Notes: generated by a model not told the origin, from the sequence alone. Shown: positions 1 to 12,355, counted from the stretch's first letter. The stretch: 64,000 nucleotides of DNA from Chrysomallon squamiferum (GCA_012295275.1 CM022679.1:10314669-10378668), one strand, 5' to 3'. Numbers and translations are program-made.

Positions 1-1534
1 TTAATGGGTATTTTTTTCTTTGTCACAAGAAAATAAAAAATGATATAACCTCAAGCAAAAGACAAATTTAACTTAGTTACTCAGAAGATGAAAAAATAAT
101 GAAGTGGAAATGTCAGTTTTTATGACACCAAATTCTTATTTTTCCCTGAAATGTTTAGATATAATTTGTTTTTGGATTTTTCTTCTTTTTTTTTTTTCGT
201 TCAAGTAAAATGCAAAGAAAGACAGATCACATAACATTTAATCTGAATAAAAATGAAATATTATTTTTTTATTCATTTCAAAATTAAGAACAATTAATAG
301 AACTTGTCTTTTGGAAAGCATTTTTACTGTTTGCTTTAGTCACATATGTACCAGATTCTCTATTTTTATTTTGTACATTAACCTGAGAGAAGAAACCAAA
401 CCTATCATGAAACAAACAGATCTTGTATGTGCAAAACCAGGAATGTTTACACCTACAAAATCTCACAAAGAGATCTTGTGCCTGCTAATATATGCCAAAA
501 TAAATCTTTCAGTATATTAACCTTGACACTGGAAATGATAAAAATAAAATTTTCTTAAAAACATTCAGATGGACTGTAATCGTGATCCATTACATCTGTG
601 ACTAGAAATTTTTGCATTCCTGCCAAGGTGATTTTTTCGTTCATCTGTTGATCTTTAATTGCTTTGAAAATTAAACACTGGCACATCACTAATACATTAA
701 TTAGTGTGAACTGAGCCAAATACTACACAGTGAACCTTGGTCACCAGTAATCAATGACACACTTGTCCATTTACCTGGTTGACCCTGATGACAGAAGTTC
801 TATCATCATTGCTTAATTGATTTCTTGCTGATTCTGGAAACATTCCAAAAAAAAAAGAAAAGCTAAAGAGAATATGAAAATAGTAATTATTATTCCAAAT
901 ATTCTGTTGTCAGTGTTTATTTGATGTCATTTCATAAATAGAATTTAAGGAAAGCCATAACCAAAATGAAAAGATTTTGAAGTTTTACAAAGATATATTC
1001 AGGGATATAGATATATATATATTTTATCATATTCAAAATTCAAGTAAAATGTAAATCACGAAATATCTCAGTAGCTTTTGAGGCTTTATTGTCAGCAAAG
1101 ATTGCTTGTAGGTGATACTGTAATAGTAACTAGGGAACATACAAAATGCATTTAGACCATTTCTATATACCATGAAAAATAAAGTTTAAAATTTAAATAC
1201 ATGTAACACATTCGGATAACATAGTCATACTGAGAGTATACCAAACCTTGGAAGATATTAGAATTTAAAGCCAATTGGATACTTTAAGGACAGATTTTCT
1301 CAGAAGACTGTTAAAATATCTAATATTATAGAGCAGATTTGACATGTTAGTAATCAGAACACAAGATAAATAAAACTTTAGAATAGTGTACAAGTCTATA
1401 TTAAATCAAATGTATTTACAGTCAACAGAACAGATCTTAACAAGTGCAGCCAAAAGATTTCAAGGATTTTTAATAAAAACATGCATAATATATTTAGCAT
1501 GTAAAGCAGATCAACATGATTATGAAGCTATCTC
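1..1534. other. AT-rich non-coding, no gene seen
   Basis: This is AT-rich intronic sequence with short T and A runs. No exon, RNA gene or mobile element is recognisable, and the open frames of 60-70 codons have no protein-like composition. Confidence 0.6.
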
Positions 1535-1568
1535 AAAAAAAAAAAAAAAAAAAAACAAAAAAAAAAAA
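1535..1568. repeat. Poly(A) tract
   Basis: An A-run of about 33 bases is broken by one C. It could be a retroposon tail, but no element body was recognised before it. Confidence 0.8.
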
Positions 1569-1745
1569 CTGAAAGAATTATTCTGATAGGTACAAAATAT
1601 ATAAACACTCATGATCTTGCCACCATAAAGCACTTCATTTTTCTCTATCTTCCTGACATGGCAGTAATTTTATTAATTAAGAAACCTTCTTTTAACTACC
1701 AGGTGCTATCAGCATTATCTATAAATAATTGAAAAGAAAAAATTG

Positions 1746-1772
1746 TGAGAGAGAGAGAGAGAGAGAGAGAGA
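1746..1772. repeat. (GA)n microsatellite
   Basis: Uninterrupted GA dinucleotides, about 13 units. Confidence 0.95.
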
Positions 1773-1957
1773 AATGTTCTTTAGAGAGTGGGAAATTCTT
1801 TAAATGTTTTAATGGAATAATGAAGAAACATTGTGAATGAAATTTAATGTGATATTAAGCTATTTGCTGAGAGAGGCAAAATTAAATTATTTGATGGGAA
1901 AGTTATGTTCATTTAAATATATAAATAAGAATGGAGAATTTAGAATTTTAGATGGTT

Positions 1958-2045
1958 ATATATCAAAGACTGTGGCTGGTATCTTCCTGTCTGTGGGAAG
2001 GTAAATATCATTAAAAAAATCTTTTGCTGCTAATCAGTAACAGTC
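1958..2045 (+). mobile_element. Diverged molluscan tRNA-SINE, central domain
   Basis: The plus strand shows the SINE central-domain order: TATCAAAGACTGTGGC, then CCTGTCTGTGGGAAGG, then TCTTTTGCTGCTAATC. This matches the recalled consensus (tatcaaaggccgtggta / cctgtctgtgggatgg / atcccttgctgctaatc) with many substitutions. The tRNA-like head and the 3' tail are not discernible. It is an inactive fossil. Confidence 0.75.
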
Positions 2046-2173
2046 TTGAGAAGGTGGCAATACTTTCCCTGACTCATAAACTCATTACGTAACATTAATG
2101 TGTTATACTTGCTAAAAATAAAATAGTCATTCAGTCTTTCAAAATAAACTTTAAAAGCAATTGACAGCCTCCC

Positions 2174-2233
2174 ACACACACATTTATATGCACATGCACA
2201 AGCATGGACAGACAGACACACACACACACACAC
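2174..2233. repeat. CA-rich stretch and (CA)n
   Basis: Interrupted CA dinucleotides end in a clean (CA)n run. The opposite strand gives a spurious cysteine/valine open frame. Confidence 0.85.
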
Positions 2234-2444
2234 CAAAACTTGAATAATTCCACCATTTCAATACATTTACTCTGTCTGACCACACAAGGAAATATAATCA
2301 ATCACAAACACATCAAAAAGGACCAAAAATAAAATCCACTAAAAGGAGAGAATTCTATTTTTGGTAGAAGCTTCAGAAAAGCCATCTTCTGATCAGCAAT
2401 CACTTCATTGGCTATTATTGGTGGCAAATTTGTTTCAAGGTTAG

Positions 2445-2781
2445 GGGAAAAAAAAAAAATGGAAACAATAACAAACATAAATAAATAAAAAAATAAATAA
2501 ATAGCAAAACAAAAACAAAAATGAAAAATGAAAACAATAATAAACATAAGTAAAATAAACACAAAATTCAGATACTTAAAAATCTAAAAACAGAAACCAT
2601 TTTGAAAAACATTCAAAACAAAACAAAAACGAAAATAATAACAGCTTTTTCAAAAAAAAAACACTCAGAGACTTGATCATAAATCTCTGTACATTCATTT
2701 GAAATGCAAAACAGTCAGTTTCAAAAAAAAAAAATAAAAAAAAAAAAAAATAGGTACATTAAAAAAAAAAAAAAAAAAAAA
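2445..2781. repeat. A-rich low-complexity region
   Basis: Repeated A-runs, AAAT and AAAC motifs, and two long poly(A) tracts near 2727-2750 and 2761-2781. No coding potential. Confidence 0.8.
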
Positions 2782-2799
2782 GAAAATGTATTAAAGGCA

Positions 2800-3090
2800 G
2801 ACAGGAAAAAAAATGGGAACATGTCCAGGATTTGCGTCATTGGAACTAATTTTAGACTCTATGATTAAGCCTAATGATGCTGTCAACATAACTTGGTGAC
2901 ATGAGCAGTGCAAGTTTACAATTCTCCGGTGCACAAATCAATACAGTTCTTTCAGTCTGAACTGCAAGTCAATTGCCAGCTGCGACTGGGTGAAATGATG
3001 CATTATTTCTCAAAATGTAGCTGTACACATTTTTAAATCTACAATTATGCAGCATACATTAAGTCTTATAGCTGGCCAGGTGGCATAACG
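2800..3090. other. Higher-complexity island, possible conserved element
   Basis: This is a repeat-free stretch, less AT-rich than its surroundings, between a poly(A) region and a poly(T) run. No open frame of note and no RNA gene recognised. It would be a reasonable place to look for a conserved non-coding element, but conservation cannot be seen from one sequence. Confidence 0.3.
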
Positions 3091-3127
3091 CAGATAAACA
3101 ACTTTTTTTTTTTTTTTTTTAAAATTT

Positions 3128-3225
3128 GTTTCTTATTAGCAGAAAGATATCTGTGGTATGCACCTTTCCATAGACAGGATATCACTTTGTTTATGCCAGT
3201 TTTGGAACAATGACGTACAATATTC
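3128..3225 (-). mobile_element. Diverged molluscan tRNA-SINE, central domain
   Basis: Read on the plus strand it is the complement of the SINE core: TTATTAGCAG, ATGCACCTTTCCATAGACAG, then a degraded gcca-gtttTGGaaCAaTG segment. A T-run precedes it at 3102-3120. The element lies on the minus strand, and no intact head is visible. Confidence 0.8.
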
Positions 3226-3983
3226 AGAGAGAGATTGCAGATTTTGTAAAAATAAATTTACCTGAGTATAATGATTTAATATATAGGTAGATGAATGAAC
3301 ACAGGCAAGAGTTAGAGATTGAATGGATGCATAGACAGACAGATGAATACTTGGACAGAATGTCTTACTGAAGGATGGACAAACTGATGAATGTTTTTAT
3401 GGATCAACTGTAACTACAAAATGTTATATGTGAAAATTGTTCTATATTAAAAAGCTCTGTTAATTCAAAATGTTATCAGATCAGTTTGGCAATTTCCCAT
3501 TCCACCCAGAGCACTGCACATATGTGTACGTACATGAATATTAGCTGTATTAAGAATCGTTTATGGGAGAGATAAAATTGATACAGAAAATCAATCTATT
3601 GATTACACTGCATGCACTATGTAGCTGTTCCTTGTTTTACTATAAAACTAATTTCTGTCTGTTTTATCATTCCTTAATCAGCAATGGAATCTTAATTGGC
3701 CATCGGTACTGAGCTCTTATCACAGGAATAACACACAAAGTAACTTGAAATAACAATTAACCTATTTCACTGTTAATTTATTTCATAGTGGTTTTAAGGA
3801 CAGACAAAACAGTTTAAATCTTACAAAGACAACTTTAAATAGTGATAGTGCAGTTTGCATCGACAGACCATGAAAAGCATGCTATGACAATTAAATGGCA
3901 ACGTGGAGAGAGTGTTATTCAGAAAATTTTGTCAACATTATAAGCACAAATAAATTAATAAATATTTAGTAAACCTTAGGGGA

Positions 3984-4013
3984 CAGACACACACACACAC
4001 ACACACACACACA
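3984..4013. repeat. (CA)n microsatellite
   Basis: About 14 CA units. Confidence 0.95.
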
Positions 4014-4254
4014 GATGTTTAGAGATAAATACATGAATATGTAATCACTGTGGTATACATCACATTCAAACTGAAATGATTTTAACTGTAAGGAAAAACT
4101 TCAGTCAGAACTATTAGGAGAGGTAGTATCCTCTCTCTTGTATTTATAAATGAACTGGCAGCAAGAATATAAAACATTAATCATTAAACCAGTTTTCCTG
4201 CTGAAATTGTATTTTTTTTTAGGCTTATCTGACAAATCTCGAGGAAAATGTGGC

Positions 4255-4485
4255 TGTACTTATGAAACAGTTGACCTTTTTTTCTTAAATGTGTGCCTTG
4301 ATATATGCCAAAGGAATGATCAGATTATTTCAAAAAATACTCTAATCATTCCTTTGGCATATTTCACCTTTGAGGAATATCTAACCATTTTATGGCATAA
4401 TTCACCTTGTTGAGGCATAGCCAATCATTCCTGAGGAATATTTGACCTTTTTCAGGCATATCCAACAATTTTGAGGCATCATTTG
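4255..4485. repeat. Degenerate repeats around GGCAT motif
   Basis: Short phrases such as TTTGAGGAATATC, GTTGAGGCATAGCC, CTGAGGAATATTTG and TTTGAGGCATC recur every 25-35 bases, forming a worn tandem array. The inverted repeat at 4303-4362 is embedded in it. No gene is evident. Confidence 0.5.
4303..4362. repeat. Inverted repeat forming a long hairpin
   Basis: An 18-bp perfect arm (4303-4320, ATATGCCAAAGGAATGAT) is matched by its exact reverse complement at 4345-4362. Pairing continues inward with two mismatches (3 bp, then 3 bp) to an 8-base loop. The result is a roughly 60-base, 26-position stem, about the size of a microRNA precursor. It could equally be two oppositely oriented units of the local repeat. 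No microRNA family was recognised. Confidence 0.6.
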
Positions 4486-4489
4486 AATT

Positions 4490-5094
4490 TCAAGTGATTT
4501 GCAAAATCAATTAATTATGAATCAATTTATACCAAAAAAACAAAAATAATAATATCCATATGAACAGTAATTTTCTCTTTATGGTGATAAATAAACAAAC
4601 AAACATAACAAATATCAATATTGTGCAGTGTGTAAGTTCAGTGACCTTCTCATGCTAATCATAAACAACACTCAACTTACCAATGATTCTGTCCTGTAAT
4701 CAACAAAAAGCAGCAACAGAAACTATTTTCTTAACAAAGATATCAAACAATACACGTTCAGTAGATTGCTGTTAATTGTGAAGTGTTATTTCCCCGAGAC
4801 ACAAATTAGTTTAACAATTTTTTTTGTCCAAAACAGAAATACATTTCTAATTAGTTGTGTGGAATGAAAATTGACAAAAGGTGCTGCTCAAACTTTCAGG
4901 AAATATCAAATCAGAAATGAAAAAAAAAAAAAAAATTAATATGACAATAAATGTTAAATATCAGAAAAACAAACTGACCACAATGATGAAAACAATAGTG
5001 TTTTTACACTCAATAACAGTGATTTTATGCATAGTGATAGTGATTTTTATGCTTGGTAATAGTGATTATACATTAAATAATTAGGGAATAATGT
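4490..5094. other. AT-rich non-coding, no gene seen
   Basis: AT-rich sequence with an A-run at 4919-4935. No exon, RNA or mobile element recognised. Confidence 0.55.
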
Positions 5095-5570
5095 AACCTT
5101 GATCCTGCTTGTAAAGGCTTCTAAAAATGTTTTGAATGTTTTGTTTCAACTATATAGATTTTTGAAATCAAACATGATTTAATAGTAAAAGCTTAACAAA
5201 AAATTAAACATTTATTTCACTCTTCCTATATAGGCTCTTAAGAGTCTTCTAAAAGCTTTGTTTGAAAACACAAGTTTAGAGGTCCAGATCTGATATAACA
5301 ATGATTCTGTACTAAATTACTACAATCCATATTACTTTGATTCTGTAAGAACTTCTGAAAGCTCTGTTTATAAGATTTATAAATCCAAATATTATCTAAT
5401 ATTGATACAACTCTGAATAATAATAACTCAACATGGAATATAACATCATGGGTGATAATTCAATGAAATCAATTAAGGTTCTTAATGATATTTTAAAAAG
5501 ATTTCTGAATTCTTTGTTTTGGAAGATGCATGTTTTATTTGGCAATGATTCTAGTCCTTTGCATATAACT
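5095..5570. repeat. Highly diverged tandem repeat, ~110-140 bp unit
   Basis: Related phrases recur near 5108, 5233, 5340 and 5478: a ggCTTcTAAAAatgttttg-like box followed by TTTG-rich sequence and a recurring aaCAATGATTCT-type block. Identity between units is low, so this is an old array. It yields no credible protein. Confidence 0.45.
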
Positions 5571-5626
5571 TCATTATGCCTGAATGAATCGCTCACACAA
5601 CCAATAAATGTCACTGTGGAACCTGT

Positions 5627-5664
5627 CTCTCTCTCTCTCACACACATGTGTGTGTGTGTGTGTG
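5627..5664. repeat. Compound (CT)n(CA)n(TG)n microsatellite
   Basis: A short CT run passes into CACACA, then a (TG)n run. Confidence 0.9.
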
Positions 5665-6295
5665 GTTTATTTTTGCAGGAATCTTCTTTCTCTTTAACTG
5701 AGAGCCATGATAGATAAAAGCCAAGAGATTTAATAAAACTGTCAGATGTTATTTGATTTTAAACTGAATTTTACATCATTTTTTTTTTTTTTTTTTTAAA
5801 TATATATTATTTTTTTCATAAAGGTTACTGAGAACAGTATCATTCTGAATTCAGACATTTTATCTTGCAGTTATCAGATCTCTTTGGAAATACAAAGATC
5901 TATTAACAAGAATACAAAAAAACACAGTAAAGCTATAAAAGTGAAATTAAAATAATAATAATAATAATGACAGTAATAATGCAAAATGGACAAAATCTCC
6001 ATGGACTGTAGAGTAAGCAATAATATGCACCACATGGAACATATCACGAATATTTAAGAGCATTTGAAGAGACAAAAACAAAGCAATTTGATACTGCCAT
6101 ATAATTTCTATACTGGCTTTGAGTGATAACACAACCAATTATTAATTTAATATTTTTCAGTGAAAGAACTTAATATCCAGCAGGGCAGTATAAACAAGAT
6201 CTACGTAAACATGTTTGTAAACATTTTGTGTATATATATGAACATGTGAAAGATTTGCTGAATATGAATATCCCTCAGGGTAGATAGCTGTAGCA
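5665..6295. other. AT-rich non-coding, no gene seen
   Basis: Contains a T-run at 5780-5797 and short AAT repeats near 5952. Nothing else recognised. Confidence 0.55.
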
Positions 6296-6296
6296 A

Positions 6297-6337
6297 TAAT
6301 GATGATGATGATGATGATTATGATGACGATGATAATA
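6297..6337. repeat. (GAT)n microsatellite
   Basis: GAT trinucleotides with a few substitutions. Confidence 0.9.
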
Positions 6338-6480
6338 AATTAAAAATATTTTATGATGAAAAAGCAAATAACCAGAAACGTGTGTAAATAAGATAAAAAA
6401 AAAATATTTAAGTACATGACGTATGATGTTGTTTACTATTCAGGTTATTAAATAGGTTATCTTGTTATGCTGAGAAATAA

Positions 6481-6506
6481 AGTATATATATATATATATA
6501 TATATT
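6481..6506. repeat. (TA)n microsatellite
   Basis: Alternating TA, about 12 units. Confidence 0.9.
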
Positions 6507-6626
6507 AAAAAAAATAAAAATATTAAAAAATAAGTAAATTGGACATTAACTTTACATATGCTGAACCATCAAACTGAATCCTTAAAGATTTTATCAGCAT
6601 TTCTTAATGTATAGTGCTTTTATTTA

Positions 6627-6633
<7 letters not shown>

Positions 6634-6672
<39 letters not shown>
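6634..6672. repeat. Poly(T) tract
   Basis: Uninterrupted T-run of about 38 bases, which gives the poly-lysine chance frames on the minus strand. Confidence 0.95.
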
Positions 6673-7165
6673 CAAAAGCAAAAACTTCACAGAGAAAACA
6701 TCCTGGGTTCTCAACACACAGTATAAGAAATATCCCCCAGTGAGACACACAAGATAAATGATCAGTCTGTACAGACTTGTGCACTTCCCTTTCTTGATTA
6801 GAAGCAAGTTCTTGGAAACCCAGCTGCCTTTGAAAGGTCACAGGTAGAATCTTGTCAGATAAGACATTGAAAAATTTACAGCTTAACTTGTGCAGGTTGA
6901 TAGAACACATACTGCTCAAAACAAAATATGGGACATTAAAATATTTTATAAAATACCATCAGTTTGTGGTTTCCACCTTTATTTAGCAGAATTAAAACTG
7001 CTGATGTACAATCAACATTGTCACCAATTTTAATTATTATATACAGTCAAACAGTGGCACTAAGATACAGAGTAATATATATTTAAATAATGAAATAAGT
7101 GATGTGTATTTGGTTTACTATATGTAAAGGCTACAGCTATTAAAACCAGATATTATATTATTTTT
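6673..7165. other. Non-coding, no gene seen
   Basis: The minus strand has an open frame through about 6680-6919 that ends in poly-lysine from the poly(T) tract. Its composition is ordinary and I recognise no domain. Confidence 0.5.
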
Positions 7166-7186
7166 GTGTATGTATGTTTATTCAAG

Positions 7187-7293
7187 CAGTGTGTGTGTGT
7201 ATGTGTGTTTGTGTGTGCAAGCAACTGTTTGTGTGTGTGTTTATGTGTTTTTGTGTGTGTGTGTGTGTGTTTGTGTGTATGTATGTGTGTGCA

Positions 7294-7330
<37 letters not shown>

Positions 7331-7342
7331 TTGTGTGTACCT
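7187..7342. repeat. (TG)n-rich microsatellite region
   Basis: Long interrupted TG array with TT and TA variants. The cysteine/valine-rich frames on the plus strand are repeat translations. Confidence 0.95.
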
Positions 7343-8585
7343 TTGTTAGTAGATTGATGTCGTTACAGTAAAAGAACCAAAAAGATGTCTGGTTTTGTTT
7401 TTATGTTTATTTTTATATACAATGCTGCAAAACATAGTGAGAATCATAGATCCATCGATCAAAGGATAAGACTGACGTAAGCAGTTGAGATAAAAGAAAA
7501 ACAAGTTAATCAATACGATACACGTCAGACCTAAGAAAAACAATAAAAGACATCTGCTGTGTAGTTCGTTAGTAGTGGTAAATTTTTAATCTGCAAACAG
7601 TGTTGTTGAAAACAAGAGGGTACATAACTCTCTAAATTTAAATCTGCCAACAGAAGAATGCTTGGGGGTGAGGAAAATAAAAACAATGTGCCAAGATTTA
7701 ATGGAATTACTAATTTAAATGGAAATTTTATTTAAATCACACAGAAAAATAGGTGGAATCAGAAAAAACAACATGATAAAAAAAAAGAAAAAAACTAGTT
7801 TCTCTGCTGCAAAGATTACAACATATTTTGAATTAGTTAAATTGGAAGTCAGTGCCAGTTAAATGGAAATAATATTAAAATTGAAGAAAAATATATTGAT
7901 TGGAATGATGTAATATTTTGAAAATTGAGATTAAATTTTACTTTATTTTTAAATTAAATTAAATTGAAAACAAAATATTAAAAATATTGGGAATAAGCAA
8001 CATTTTTGATAAGCAGGACTATTAAAAGAAAATACATACATATATATATATATATATATACACACACATATACTTATTAGATTCCTCTTTCTTTCAATCA
8101 GAAAGTGCAAAAATGATATACACTAAGCAATGCCTTTCACAGTAACCATGAGGTACCATGAGAAATGACCAGAGAGTAGATCTGTATCTAAAGTGGTTAC
8201 TAAACAGTTGGTTACTGAAGGCCCTATTTGTCATGGGGACGTTTTAAAAACTCCATCAGCAAGAGGAATCTAATAAAGGATATATGCAAGAGGTTACATT
8301 CCATTAACTTACAGTTCACCTATCGCATTTTTGTCTGTGTCACCATTACAGGGCAATAACCAGCGAGCGAGAGCAACTTAATTATTTAGACTGATTCATA
8401 TTTCTCTATTGTTTTTTGTTTTTTTTTCCACTTACTTAATTGTTATTGCTGATGATGGAAATTGTCTGACAACAGACCAGTCCAGTTGAGTGAGTCCGGA
8501 ATACTTAATGGATGTTTTTATGATTATTGTAACAGTTTGTGTTAAATGATGTTTATGGAATAAAATTACAGAATACTTAATGAAT
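7343..8585. other. AT-rich non-coding with short TA/CA run
   Basis: Contains a (TA)n(CA)n run at about 8036-8070. The remainder is AT-rich with no recognisable gene or element. Confidence 0.55.
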
Positions 8586-8589
8586 TATT

Positions 8590-9070
8590 GTTATTACTGT
8601 TAGCTCCTTGGACAAATTTATGGTTTTATCGTTACTTATGTTGGCTGCTTGTGAGGATTTACTGTATTATTATCATTATTACTTTTAACACAGATTTCTG
8701 GTATTATTACACTTGGCTATTTGCATGGATTTTAATATTATCATTACTTCTGATTGATATTTGTATGGATTTATGATATTCTTACTATTACCATTGCCTA
8801 TCAGCATAGATTTCTGGTATTATTATTACCATTGGCTACTAGCATAGGTTTCTGGTATTATTATTATTATTACCATTGGCAACTAGCATAGATTTCTGAT
8901 ATTATTATTATTATTACCATTGGCTACTAGCATAGGTTTCTGGTATTAATGTTATTATTGTTATTATTATTACTACTGGCTACCAACATAGATTTTTAGG
9001 TATTATTGTTACCATTGCCTTCCAGCATAGATTTCTGGTATTATTATTATTATTATTATTATTAATATTG
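8590..9070. repeat. Tandem repeat ~55-60 bp with embedded (ATT)n
   Basis: Units of the form ACCATTGGCTACTAGCATAG followed by GTTTCTGG and a variable (TAT)n stretch recur near 8794, 8829, 8870, 8916 and 9010. More worn versions extend back to about 8600. Unit length varies with the ATT tract. Confidence 0.8.
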
Positions 9071-9189
9071 GCTTATGATTATAGAAAGCTTGAGGAATGT
9101 TTTTTGTGATTGTTATAACCATACCAACACAGGTTTTGTTTGTAAGACACAGTTTATTTAGCAGTGTCAACAGTATGAACTGAGAAAAT

Positions 9190-9890
9190 AGAAAATGCAT
9201 TAATTTGATTTATTTTACCTAAGCCAGTTAGGCATGCAACTCTGTATTAGCCAGATACATTAATTTTCTTTCACTGTACTAGGAATTGTTATTTCTATTT
9301 GAACAAATTCAGATTTATCGTTCTTAGTGTATTTAACTGTGCAGCAGTATGAACTGAAACAATTATTAGGTCCTAACAAAGCTTCATCATACTGGGATTA
9401 ATTGTGGGATTATTTACATTTATAGTAATAATTACTGGCTGTATTAATTTGGTTTCATCCGTAACCAGTTTACTTAACCATATAACTGTGTGATTTCAGA
9501 CAATAAGTACATACTAACTGGGATTTGCTGCTTAGCAATTATTTAGATATAAACATTTGATTACCAGATGTATTAATATGACTTTATGTAGCATTGTAAA
9601 TTTGACATCAGTTTCATTGCTTTGACTTCATGAATTCAGACAGTTAGATATTCAAAACTGCCATAAATGAATAAACCATTACTAAATACATGTTCATTGA
9701 TTTGGATTTATCATAATTATTTGGATAAAAACAGTTACAAAATATACTAATTTGGCCATTATATCAAAACTTGGGATATTTTTGTGTGTGTTTTTGGTGT
9801 GTTTTTTTTAACCATATAACTATATGTAAAACAGTTAAATAGATATTCAAAAACTGCAGTAAATAAATTATAAATAAATCTCAGTCTCTA
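9190..9890. repeat. Very diverged repeat, ~130-190 bp spacing
   Basis: A recurring box of the type tgTATTAATttggTTTcat appears near 9250, 9440, 9568 and 9740. It is accompanied by CCATATAACT and a cagttaGATATTCAAAAaCTG box seen twice (about 9646 and 9842). It is an old array with low identity. Confidence 0.4.
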
Positions 9891-10690
9891 AACAGAATTT
9901 CAGATGAAATTATTAAAATTTTAGGTAAGTGGCTCTGTCATTTTAAGAATACAGGTTAATTAACAATGTAAATCATCACACATTAATGAAGAAAGCAATA
10001 CAAATCGAAAGAAATGAATTAAAACAAGATAAACAAAACAAAAAAATAAAACTACACATTTTAAATATTTACAACTTCACTGTGTCTTATGCATTAAAAT
10101 AAAGAAACTTTCAACAAGCTTTCACTGATTACAAAAAAAAAAAAACCAAGTGAAACACTGAAATTTTTAGTATTCATTAAGAATCCTTTTTGTCAATGAA
10201 ATTCGTTTCAGGAAAAAAAAACGTATCTATTGCTTCAATAACCACTAGAGGTGCAAGATAGTGTATCTATCATGGAGCTTCTGAATAACCCCACAGGCAG
10301 GATATGACGTAAAGCAACTGTCATAAAACTTGTGAACTTCTCAAGCAGACTGGAGCAGTAATGTGCAGGATGTAATGGAAGAGCTTGTTTTCTGTTAGTG
10401 TATGTAATAGACAGTATCCTGTTAACAAATGATAACTGGATGCATTTAAATGAAAAAGTAAAACATGTATGAACCTCAATCTGTCAATACTGTTTGGTGT
10501 AGAGTACACAGAAATGTTTTATTTAATGATAAACTTATTTTTAATCTGTGGTTAATTGGTATGACAGATCTGGTTAAGGAATATTCGGATAATGAGTAAA
10601 ATAGTGAAGGATGGTTTAATGAAGCACAAAACAATGATTGACCACTGGAAGTCCTTCTGTGCAGATAATGAAAAGAAACCTACAGTTACA
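9891..10690. other. AT-rich non-coding, no gene seen
   Basis: Short A-runs; no exon or mobile element recognised before the SINE at 10691. Confidence 0.55.
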
Positions 10691-10790
10691 TAATGGGCTA
10701 CTTTTTTTCTTTTTTTTTTTTGTAAACTAGCAGGAAAGAAACCTTTTATATAAACCTTCATATAGACAGGAAAGCACGTGTGATTGATTA
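10691..10790 (-). mobile_element. Diverged molluscan tRNA-SINE, central domain
   Basis: The plus strand shows AATGGGCTACTTTTT, an expanded T-run, CTAGCAGGAAAGAAACCTTT, TATATAAACCTTC, then ATAGACAGGAAAGCACG. This is the complement of the SINE core, including the GGGCTAC box. It lies on the minus strand and the head is not preserved. Confidence 0.8.
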
Positions 10791-11184
10791 ATTCCTTAAA
10801 CTTCAGTAAGACTGCCAAGATGAGCAATCAAGGCCCTATTTTGATACATAGAAACATTATCAAAAATATGGCAGGGCTAATAATACCAAACAAGTGTCCA
10901 GCAGTGTAAACCATCAGAGCCTTGGAGCATGGTGTGGAAAGCCTGTCATCAAAAGATCTGTTTCTCTTCCGTGTATACACACTGTGTAATTTTCTTACAG
11001 CCATGAATGAACTTGTGATGTACAGTTTAATGAGTTGGCAAGGGAAGAGTGGAAATTGAGCAACTCATGAATAAAACATTGTGTGGGCGAATCAGCTGGT
11101 GATTACAAATCACTGAGCAGAAAGAGAAGGTCTGCCTCACATCGGATGAGAAAACTGAGATCGTGTGTCTTGCAGCCTGCAAGT
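10791..11184. other. Non-coding flank of the minisatellite
   Basis: Moderately complex sequence with no recognised gene. An open frame starting at 11083 runs into the minisatellite. Its first 30 codons are not recognisable and the rest is repeat. Confidence 0.5.
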
Positions 11185-11865
11185 CATGATCCAAACAGTT
11201 CATATGTTACAGCAACAAGACATGATCCAAACAGTTCACATGTTACAGCAGCAAGACATGATCCAAACAGTTCACATGTTACAGCAACAAGACATGATCC
11301 AAACAGTTCACATGTTATAGTAACAAGACATGATCCAAACAGTTCATATGTTACAGCAACAAGACATGATCCAAACAGTTCATATGTTACAGTAACAAGA
11401 CATGATCCAAACTATCCATATGTTACAGCAACACGACATGATCCAAACAGTTCATATGTTATAGCAACATGACATGATCCAAACAGTTCATATGTTACAG
11501 CAATATGACATGATCCAAACAGTTTATATGTTATAGCAACATGACATGATCCAAACAGTCCATATGTTACATCAACAAGACATGATCCAAACAGTTCATA
11601 TGTTACAGCAATATGACATGATCCAAACAAGATATGTTATAGCAACATGACATGATCCAAACAGTCCATATGTTACATCAACAAGACATGATCCAAACAG
11701 TTCATATGTTACAGCAACAAGACATGATCCAAACCATCCATATGTTACAGCAACAAGACATGATCCAAACAGTTCATATGTTACAGCAACAAGACATGAT
11801 CCAAACTATCCATATGTTACAGCAACAAGACATGATCCAAACAATTCATGTGTTATGACAATATA
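11185..11865. repeat. 36-bp minisatellite, about 19 copies
   Basis: The unit begins CATGATCCAAACAGTTCATA and ends TGTTACAGCAACAAGA. Variants differ at a few positions (TTCACA/TTCATA/ATCCATA, AACA/AATA). One copy near 11620 has lost about 10 bases. Because 36 is a multiple of three and the unit lacks stops in several frames, open frames appear on both strands (for example a 12-residue HDPNSSYVTATR period). These are best regarded as artefacts of the unit length. Confidence 0.97.
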
Positions 11866-12155
11866 TCATGATCCAAGGAGTTCACAAATCTCATTGCAGT
11901 ATGTCATGATCCAAGCAGTTCACAATTTCTCATTGCAATATGTCATGATCCAAGCAGTTCACAAATCTCATTGCAACCAGTCACCATCCAAGCAATTCAC
12001 ACTTTCTCAATAATTAAATATAATCCAGGCAAATCACAAATCTTCTTGCAACAAATCAGTTGACATATTTCATCAATACGTCTAGAACTTATAGTATTAA
12101 TTCATGATCCATGCAGTTTACACAGCTTCCAGTAACAAGTCGTGATCTGAGGTCC
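11866..12155. repeat. Degenerate longer-period continuation of the minisatellite
   Basis: After the clean array the CATGATCCAA box persists as CATGATCCAAGCAGTTCACA, but at about 42-base spacing with a CTCATTGCAAtatgt segment. It then fades through TAATCCAGGCAAATCACAAA to a last box near 12105. It appears to be an older edge of the same array. Confidence 0.75.
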
Positions 12156-12355
12156 CTCAGTTACTTGAGAGAATCACACCATTTTATTTGTAAAAAGGAA
12201 AAAATATATCATTAGTGCTATTTTCCTTGGGGTGCTAGGTTCATAAGAGACCCAGATCAAAAAGGCATATCATCATCTTCTTCATATTTTTTGTTCAAAG
12301 ATGAGCTTTCTGAAAGGTTGAAAGATGATTTTATACAGAGTAAGTGCCTGAGGTG

